A DNA stretch of 64,000 nucleotides from Cytophagaceae bacterium (lineage in GTDB: Bacteria > Bacteroidota > Bacteroidia > Cytophagales > Cytophagaceae), in assembly GCA_021151805.1 (NCBI GenBank), contig JAGKWN010000019.1:1-64000 (forward strand). The letters run 5' to 3'. Made by a program: the position numbers and the translations under genes. Positions 58,276-64,000 of the stretch are shown here, piece by piece (positions within the stretch are counted from its first letter, which is position 1; every line of letters begins with the position of its first letter). Under the pieces are notes generated by a model, which was not told where the DNA came from, ran no database searches, and worked only from the letters and a program-made list of their open reading frames with translations.

Positions 58276-59556
58276 ATGATTTCGAATTTCAAATCCATCA
58301 GTTTAACATATAGAAAAGCCCCGCTTGAAATCCGTGAGCGTGTAGCGTTAAATGAGGCAGAGTGCAAAAACTTAATGCAAAAGATTAAGGATTTCACCGA
58401 AACAGCCGAATTGCTTGTTCTTTCTACGTGTAACCGCACCGAAATATACTATACTTCCAACGAAGATTTAAGCGACGATATTATTAAGTTGCTTGGGGTT
58501 GAAAAAAACATCCCGTCTCTGATTGATCAAAAATCCTATTTTGAAATATACAACGACCAGGCAGATGCTGTTTTGCATTTGTTTGAAGTAGGCATTGGCC
58601 TTGATTCGCAGGTTGTGGGCGATATGCAGATCGTGAACCAGGTTAAGTTCGCGTATCAGTGGAGCGCTGACCTGAATCTTGCAGGTCCATTCTTACACCG
58701 TTTAATGCATACCATCTTCTTTACCAACAAACGTGTGGTACAGGAAACAGCATTCCGCGACGGAGCTGCATCTGTATCTTATGCTACCGTTGAACTGGCT
58801 GAAGAATTATTAAGCGCTACACCGAATGCAAACATTCTGATTGTTGGTTTAGGTGAAATCGGTGCTGATGTGTGCAGAAACTTCAAAGCAAATACTTCCT
58901 TTAAAAATATAACGCTTACCAACCGTTCTCCGCTAAAGTCTGAGGCTCTTGCGCTGGAATGCGGTATCGAACACGTACCGTTCGAAACACTTTGGGAAGC
59001 TGTAAGCAAAGCAGACCTGGTGATCAGCTCTGTTGCAAAAGAAGAACCTTTGTTTTCAAAAGAAGAAATAGAAAACCTTTCTATTCTTTCTCACAAATAC
59101 TTTATTGATCTGTCTGTACCTCGCAGCGTAGATGCACGTGCGGAAGAAGTTCCGGGTGTTATCGTTTACGATATTGATCATATTCAAAACCGTTCAAACG
59201 AAGCCCTTGAAAACAGATTAAACGCCATTCCACATGTGCGTAAGATCATTCTTGATTCTATTGTTGAATTCAATGAGTGGTCTAAAGAAATGGAAGTATC
59301 TCCTACCATCAATAAGCTTAAAAATGCACTTGAGCAGATTCGCAAAGAGGAACTTTCCCGCTTTGTGAAACAGCTGAATGATGAAGAAGCGAAAAAGGTA
59401 GATGAGATCACGAAGAGCATCATGCAGAAAATCATTAAACTTCCGGTACTTCAATTAAAAGCTGCGTGCAAACGCGGTGAAGCGGAAACATTGATTGATG
59501 TATTGAATGACTTATTCAATCTGGAGAAACAATCTGAACAAATCATACGTGACTAG
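58276..59556 (+). CDS. hemA: Glutamyl-tRNA reductase
   Basis: A 426-residue enzyme for the first step of C5 haem synthesis, reducing glutamyl-tRNA to glutamate-1-semialdehyde. Catalytic Cys52 lies in VLSTCNRTEIYY, the Rossmann dinucleotide site in ILIVGLGEIGADVCRNF, and the C-terminal dimerisation helix in NKLKNALEQIRKEELSRFVK. Homologues usually sit with other hem genes; here it is followed by WG-repeat genes instead, the first of which overlaps its stop by eight bases. Haem demand is plausible given the P450 and haem lipoprotein in the window, but co-regulation is not shown. Confidence 0.95.
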   Translation: MISNFKSISLTYRKAPLEIRERVALNEAECKNLMQKIKDFTETAELLVLSTCNRTEIYYTSNEDLSDDIIKLLGVEKNIPSLIDQKSYFEIYNDQADAVLHLFEVGIGLDSQVVGDMQIVNQVKFAYQWSADLNLAGPFLHRLMHTIFFTNKRVVQETAFRDGAASVSYATVELAEELLSATPNANILIVGLGEIGADVCRNFKANTSFKNITLTNRSPLKSEALALECGIEHVPFETLWEAVSKADLVISSVAKEEPLFSKEEIENLSILSHKYFIDLSVPRSVDARAEEVPGVIVYDIDHIQNRSNEALENRLNAIPHVRKIILDSIVEFNEWSKEMEVSPTINKLKNALEQIRKEELSRFVKQLNDEEAKKVDEITKSIMQKIIKLPVLQLKAACKRGEAETLIDVLNDLFNLEKQSEQIIRD

Positions 59557-61081
59557 AGGAAGACATATCCGTTTCCTCTTAGCATTTTTTTTATGTGTCT
59601 TTGCAATACTTACATCTCAGGCGCAAACGGATACAAGTATCCAAATCTCCGTTGATTCTGTTTCCCTTAAGAAAACTCCTGTACAAGCAAATACTGTTTT
59701 CTACAGACGCTTCTCTTCCGAACAGCTTTTTGCTACGGCGTTAAAAAAGAAATCTTTCACAACTCCTTATTGCATCGTTTCTATTACCGACACACTTGGC
59801 GGTGTTAGCAGAAAACGTTCCGGTGTTGTCTTTGCAAACAAACTTATCATTCCTTTTCAATACGATTCAATCACTGCTGCTGCCAAAGATGAATTCATCT
59901 GCACCGAATACCTGGCCGGACGTAGATTTTTTTCACGCAATGTAGTTATCCATAATGCACGCACAAAAAAGATTGTCTCTATCCGTGCATCTGCCATTCA
60001 GTATATTTCCGGCAGTTTATATGTAGTGCATGTGCGCGGTAAAAAAATGCTATACAACAGCACTGCGCAAAAATTCTCTGCTCAACTTGATACCTACACA
60101 TTTATTGACACGCTGTTTATTCTTACCTCCGTTGCTGAAGAACACAAACTACTGCATACCGATTGCAGCAGTTTCATCTCCTCTCCTTTCAAGGAATTAA
60201 TTCACTCAAACGATTCTGTTTACAACGCAGTATTGTTCAATGAGTGGGACATCTATAAAAACACCGGTGAAAAAATATTCAGCAAGCTAAACTGCGACTC
60301 TCTACAGATAGCTGCCGGCCATGGCTGGAATATCTATAGAAACGACAGTATGTTTTTCAGAAACTACTCCAGCTTTTATTACGAAAACATCGTTAAACCT
60401 TTTGTTCCGGTTGGCACCAACCATTGCGCGGCGGTTATTGATAAATTCGATTACGATACAATGAAAATGCGCATCAACTTTGACACCATCTTTCATCAGA
60501 GTGATTATCTATACCTGTATAGGAAGGTTGGTAAATACGGCTATTGCGATACCATAGGAAATGTTAAAATTGCGCACCAATATGATACCATTACAGACTG
60601 GCACGACAACATGGCCGCGATACGCATGAAAAATAAATGGGGCTATGTTACCAAGCGGGAACAAATGACCGTGCAGCCTTATTATACCAAAGCGCTGCCT
60701 TTTGCCAATGGTGCCGCCGCCGTGTATGACGGCAAAAAATGGATGTTCATTAATAAGGACGGTAAGAACATCAACTCGGTAAGTTATGATAGTATCAAAC
60801 AAACCGTCAGCGGTAAGTGGTATGTACACAACAAAGGGCTTACCGGCTTGTGTGATATAGACGGCAGAGAAATCATTCCGCCTATGTACCAATATTTACT
60901 GGACACACAAGCAGACGTGCTGGTGTATAAAACGGAAGGCTTATATGGGTTGATTGCAAAAGACAGAACCATCATCTGCAAACCAGTTTATGATCAGTTC
61001 ATATACGACAGTACCAACAACTGTTTACTTTTAAAACACATTATCCAGACACCACTGCTATTTGTGATGCCTAAACAATAA
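59549..61081 (+). CDS. WG-repeat secreted protein, first of a tandem pair
   Basis: The GTG at 59549 overlaps the hemA stop and gives a signal peptide (RFLLAFFLCVFAILTSQAQ); a longer frame to 59507 would overlap hemA more. The 510-residue product carries an ill-conserved first half and then WG-type repeats: KYGYCDTIGNVKIAHQYDTI, KWGYVTKREQMTVQPYYTKA, KWMFINKDGKNINSVSYDSI and GLCDIDGREIIPPMYQYLLD. WG repeats form beta-rich scaffolds, of uncertain role. It is likely envelope-associated, translated with hemA on one message. The second WG gene starts three bases after its stop. Confidence 0.85.
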   Translation: MTRGRHIRFLLAFFLCVFAILTSQAQTDTSIQISVDSVSLKKTPVQANTVFYRRFSSEQLFATALKKKSFTTPYCIVSITDTLGGVSRKRSGVVFANKLIIPFQYDSITAAAKDEFICTEYLAGRRFFSRNVVIHNARTKKIVSIRASAIQYISGSLYVVHVRGKKMLYNSTAQKFSAQLDTYTFIDTLFILTSVAEEHKLLHTDCSSFISSPFKELIHSNDSVYNAVLFNEWDIYKNTGEKIFSKLNCDSLQIAAGHGWNIYRNDSMFFRNYSSFYYENIVKPFVPVGTNHCAAVIDKFDYDTMKMRINFDTIFHQSDYLYLYRKVGKYGYCDTIGNVKIAHQYDTITDWHDNMAAIRMKNKWGYVTKREQMTVQPYYTKALPFANGAAAVYDGKKWMFINKDGKNINSVSYDSIKQTVSGKWYVHNKGLTGLCDIDGREIIPPMYQYLLDTQADVLVYKTEGLYGLIAKDRTIICKPVYDQFIYDSTNNCLLLKHIIQTPLLFVMPKQ

Positions 61082-61084
61082 TCC

Positions 61085-63082
61085 ATGCTGCGAATTCTTT
61101 TGACATGTTTATTCCTGCATACATTGTTTATTGCAGAAGCCCAGACGATCCAGTATCATGAAGGACTAACGACGTTTAAAGAAACGAAGAACGGACAAGT
61201 AAAGGTGGGTTTTAAAGATAAGTCTGGCAAAGTAATCATACCTGCGCGCTACGACAGCGTAGCCGATCCCTTTTACAATGGCTCGGCTATAGTTGTGATC
61301 AACCAACTCTTCGGTACCATCGATAAAAAAGGGAAAACGCTGATACCATTTGAATACAAAAAAATCATTCAGCAGCAATTCAACTTAACACCTGTTCAGA
61401 ATGCAGCCGGCAACTGGGGTTTCTGTTCTTCAGAAAATAAATTAACGATCCCTTGCCTATACAACAATTTCAGATTTACGAATAAAGGCAAACAACTCTT
61501 TGTTCAAAAAGCTGGTAAGTGGGGTATGATCACGCTTGAAAACGTAACGTTGGTTCCGTTTGAATACAAAAGCGTGGAATCGCTTTCGCCTAAACAAGTG
61601 CGCGGCACACGCTTCAACAACTGGGGGCTTTTCTCGCCGGCAGGTGAAAAGAAAGTAAGCTATGAATACGATTCGGTTACCTTTACTCAAACAGACCTGT
61701 TGGATTACAATCAGAATGGCTGGCACGGATTGCTTGAGAAGAATGGTACGATCGCATTAACCAATACCTGCGAAGATATTGGCGACATTGTAGAAAACTA
61801 TGCAGCGACTCAAAAAAACAATCGCTGGGGTGTTAAAAAAATCGGCGCCGAAGATTGGATCCTTGATCCTAAATACGACATCATCCGCATGGACTCTCTA
61901 ATGATCTATGCCGCTTTGATTTTTGGTAATAGTTCTTTCATACACTGGCGACTCTTTGATTACACCGGAACTCCCATCTACAAGGAAACCATTATTGATT
62001 ACCACGAAATGTCAAACGGGCTGATGGCAATCAAATCCAATTTAAATCTTTGGGGGTTCATCAATGAAAAAGGTGAGCAGGTAATTCCTTTCTCCTATAC
62101 ACATGCAGGGGATTTCTACGAAGGTTTGTGCCGGGTAGAAAAGAACGGCGAACAACTGGTGATCAACAAAGTGGGTGATATAGTATTAAACCATCAGGAT
62201 GTGTATTTATATTCCATCGGTTTGCTTAAGCTGAGTCCCTTGCAGGACAAGACCTATACCTATACCATTGATGCCACTACCGAGATCATTCCCATCAACG
62301 AAACATTTATCAAAACAAAAAAAGGAACGAAATATGGTTTGATAAATACAAAAGGTGAAACAATATTACCTTTACAGTATGCCGATATTCAAATCGGTTC
62401 AAGCTTAAAGACCATCAGCATCTACAAAGATAAAATCTGGAAGGTATTGCAGATCGGCGGCAGAAGCTATTCTGTAGATCGCAAAATCGTATCGTTGGAA
62501 GGCTTCCATGATGAGATGGCGATCATGAAATACAGCAATGGTAAGTATGGCTTTATTGATAACCGCGGCGAGATCCGGGTAGCGCCGCAATACGACCAGG
62601 TACGACCTTTTAGCAATGATGTAGCTGTGGTGTTATTAAACGGCAAATGGGGCATCATTAATAAATCGGAAGGCTGGGTTGCTCAACCGTATTATGAATA
62701 CATCAGCGCGTTTAAAAATGGTGTTGCGATAATTAAAGAACAAGGTGTTTATTATCTGATCCATGCTTCCGGAAAAATTTTAACCCCGGAAGGTTATTCT
62801 TCGATCACTCCAACCAAGGGCGGTAATTATGTATTGGTAAAAAATAATCTGAATGGTATTGCAAATGCAAATGGGAAAGAAATCATTTCACCCCGCTATC
62901 AATCCATTGTAGAATTGACTCCGGACCTGTTCAAGGTAAAAGAAAATAATTTAATCGGCGTGATTGATGCGAGCAGAAAAATTATTCTGCATATTAAATA
63001 CAGCGAGGTGTTTTACAACAATAGAACAAAAGAATTTTTAGCTGCTGAACCCGGCGTACAAGCGTACATCAATATAAAATAA
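61085..63082 (+). CDS. WG-repeat secreted protein, second of a tandem pair
   Basis: A 665-residue protein with signal peptide (RILLTCLFLHTLFIAEAQ) and at least nine WG-type repeats, for instance KVGFKDKSGKVIIPARYDSV, KWGMITLENVTLVPFEYKSV, KYGFIDNRGEIRVAPQYDQV and KWGIINKSEGWVAQPYYEYI. The repeats cover nearly the whole mature protein. It is a paralogue of the previous gene, three bases away, so both probably work together. No T9SS tail or lipobox is seen. It ends four bases before the convergent DUF3052-like gene. Confidence 0.87.
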   Translation: MLRILLTCLFLHTLFIAEAQTIQYHEGLTTFKETKNGQVKVGFKDKSGKVIIPARYDSVADPFYNGSAIVVINQLFGTIDKKGKTLIPFEYKKIIQQQFNLTPVQNAAGNWGFCSSENKLTIPCLYNNFRFTNKGKQLFVQKAGKWGMITLENVTLVPFEYKSVESLSPKQVRGTRFNNWGLFSPAGEKKVSYEYDSVTFTQTDLLDYNQNGWHGLLEKNGTIALTNTCEDIGDIVENYAATQKNNRWGVKKIGAEDWILDPKYDIIRMDSLMIYAALIFGNSSFIHWRLFDYTGTPIYKETIIDYHEMSNGLMAIKSNLNLWGFINEKGEQVIPFSYTHAGDFYEGLCRVEKNGEQLVINKVGDIVLNHQDVYLYSIGLLKLSPLQDKTYTYTIDATTEIIPINETFIKTKKGTKYGLINTKGETILPLQYADIQIGSSLKTISIYKDKIWKVLQIGGRSYSVDRKIVSLEGFHDEMAIMKYSNGKYGFIDNRGEIRVAPQYDQVRPFSNDVAVVLLNGKWGIINKSEGWVAQPYYEYISAFKNGVAIIKEQGVYYLIHASGKILTPEGYSSITPTKGGNYVLVKNNLNGIANANGKEIISPRYQSIVELTPDLFKVKENNLIGVIDASRKIILHIKYSEVFYNNRTKEFLAAEPGVQAYINIK

Positions 63083-63085
63083 ACG

Positions 63086-63469
63086 TTACTTCTTACCTAC
63101 TCGTTCAATCGGCCGGAAACGCAGTGCGCTCCAGACCTCATTGATTGAAATTGCCGCCACGGAAGTAATGCCGTACTCCTCTCCTATTGCCCACAACAAA
63201 TCACGATTCACATCCGTCTTGATACCTGATGTTCCTTTCGGGTAAGCAAACCACAGCACGCCATCAAACTCAACATTGTCGAGATTTTTATTCAGAAAGT
63301 TTACGAATTCTTTTTTGTTGTTTACAAAGAAGAGCGTATTGGCGCTTTTGATCTTTTTATCAAATGTTGTAGCAAAACCCAGTACAGCAATCTCATTTTT
63401 TAAATCCGCAGGTGCATTGATTACAACCGGCTCACCTTTAAACCTGAATTTATTAAGTACATCTTTCAT
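63086..63469 (-). CDS. DUF3052-like small protein
   Basis: A 127-residue soluble protein: LNKFRFKGEPVVINAPADLK, then a central FDGVLWFAYPKGTSGIKTDV, NRDLLWAIGEEYGITSVAAI and a C-terminal SALRFRPIERVGKK. The VLWFAYPKGTSG-K motif marks the DUF3052 family, of unknown function and wide distribution. It lies 12 bases from the end of the P450 gene and in the same direction, so it may follow that gene on one transcript. Confidence 0.85.
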   Translation of the reverse strand: MKDVLNKFRFKGEPVVINAPADLKNEIAVLGFATTFDKKIKSANTLFFVNNKKEFVNFLNKNLDNVEFDGVLWFAYPKGTSGIKTDVNRDLLWAIGEEYGITSVAAISINEVWSALRFRPIERVGKK

Positions 63470-63480
63470 GTTTACCTGAA

Positions 63481-64000
63481 TTAAATGGATTGCTTGCGTG
63501 GTAAAATTTCAATCATCAGATTTTCCGGGAACAGGGTAAAGGCAAACCGCTCCTTTACTTCAGATGGTCTTACTGCAAGTTTCAGATCAAAGTTTTTTAC
63601 AATCATCGAGAGCGCCATTTTCATTTCGTGCAAGGCCAGCGTCTTACCCGGACAAAAGCGCGGCCCTGCGCCAAACGTACGAAATACGTCAGTGTTGTGC
63701 AGCGGCATGTCTGCACCAGCAAGCCAGCGTTCAGGCATAAAGCGGTCTGCATTGGTAAAATATGCATCGCCGGTTTGCGCCACTTTACTTTGCATCATCA
63801 CGGTGGTGCCTTTTTTCAGCAGCAAACCGTTGATACGTTGATCTTCTAAGGACTCCAGAAAAAGCGTTGGTGTGACAGGTTTGATACGCAACGTTTCCAT
63901 GGCTACTGCTTCGGTATATTTTAAGTCAGACAAATATTTTGCGTCTTCGATCACCACACCCGGTACTGTATCAGCTTCCTTGCGCAGTTTTTCATATGCC
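63481..64000 (-). CDS. Cytochrome P450, C-terminal part (cut by window edge)
   Basis: The frame is open to the end of the window with no start, so only the last 172 residues or so are seen. They contain the ExxR motif (AMETLRIKPVTP), the PERF-like DRFMPERWLAG and the haem-binding FGAGPRFCPGKTLALHEMK with the thiolate Cys. These prove a P450 monooxygenase. The substrate is unknown. A GTG at 63957 is inside the gene and not a start. DUF3052-like gene follows after 12 bases. Confidence 0.95.
   Translation of the reverse strand, partial: AYEKLRKEADTVPGVVIEDAKYLSDLKYTEAVAMETLRIKPVTPTLFLESLEDQRINGLLLKKGTTVMMQSKVAQTGDAYFTNADRFMPERWLAGADMPLHNTDVFRTFGAGPRFCPGKTLALHEMKMALSMIVKNFDLKLAVRPSEVKERFAFTLFPENLMIEILPRKQSI

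Overview
The window looks like chromosomal DNA of a gliding, flexirubin-pigmented, polysaccharide-degrading Bacteroidota of the Cytophaga type; Cytophaga hutchinsonii or a close relative is my best guess from gene content, not a database match. Supporting signs are AT-rich spacers, few Shine-Dalgarno sequences, promoter-like TTG-N20-TAnnTTTG boxes, secreted proteins with type IX secretion (T9SS) C-terminal sorting domains, a dialkylresorcinol/flexirubin-type cluster, a short AtpC, and families such as DUF5777, BatD-like and POTRA/barrel proteins. I see no tRNA, rRNA, insertion sequence, prophage or CRISPR array.

Layout. 0.1-3.6 kb: MFS exporter, secreted unknown, degenerate membrane histidine kinase. 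3.7-12.3 kb: a tight ten-gene plus-strand operon (secreted unknown, DarA, DarB, unknown, BtrH-like acyltransferase, ABC ATPase and permease, acyl carrier protein, ketosynthase, Cys-less chain-length-factor-like ketosynthase) that fits part of a flexirubin pathway, ended by a convergent YceI gene. 12.9-16.3 kb: small secreted proteins, a minisatellite, a DUF2071 protein, and an H-box protein without a kinase domain. 16.3-25 kb: housekeeping genes (acyltransferase, ZIP transporter, methyltransferase; ruvB, queG; batD-like, aroC, dicarboxylate symporter). 25-28 kb: an MFS transporter and a FadR/GntR regulator sharing a 13-bp palindromic site, then a NifU-like Fe-S protein. 28-35 kb: a hybrid kinase facing an NtrC-type regulator, and a secreted beta-propeller. 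35-41.5 kb: dusB, CPBP protease, cdsA, psd, an extremely acidic protein, gmhA, comM. 41.6-45.6 kb: a modular GH26 mannanase with a T9SS tail and a tiny protein that is only signal peptide plus T9SS tail. 45.7-49.3 kb: an ECF sigma/anti-sigma pair with a haem lipoprotein, YceI and DUF5777 barrel. 49.4-64 kb: pirin, POTRA/barrel protein, atpDC, secreted unknown, histidine kinase, hemA with two WG-repeat proteins, DUF3052 protein, and a cytochrome P450 cut by the window edge.

The least explained structure is in the spacers. A CTAG-rich repeat, sharing the core AGGTGCTAG, sits at three tail-to-tail junctions, twice around a perfect terminator and often starting in the stop codon itself. Two other spacers use different short motifs in the same inverted layout. 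The best biosynthetic lead is the operon's BtrH-like protein as the possible ester-forming enzyme of flexirubin.
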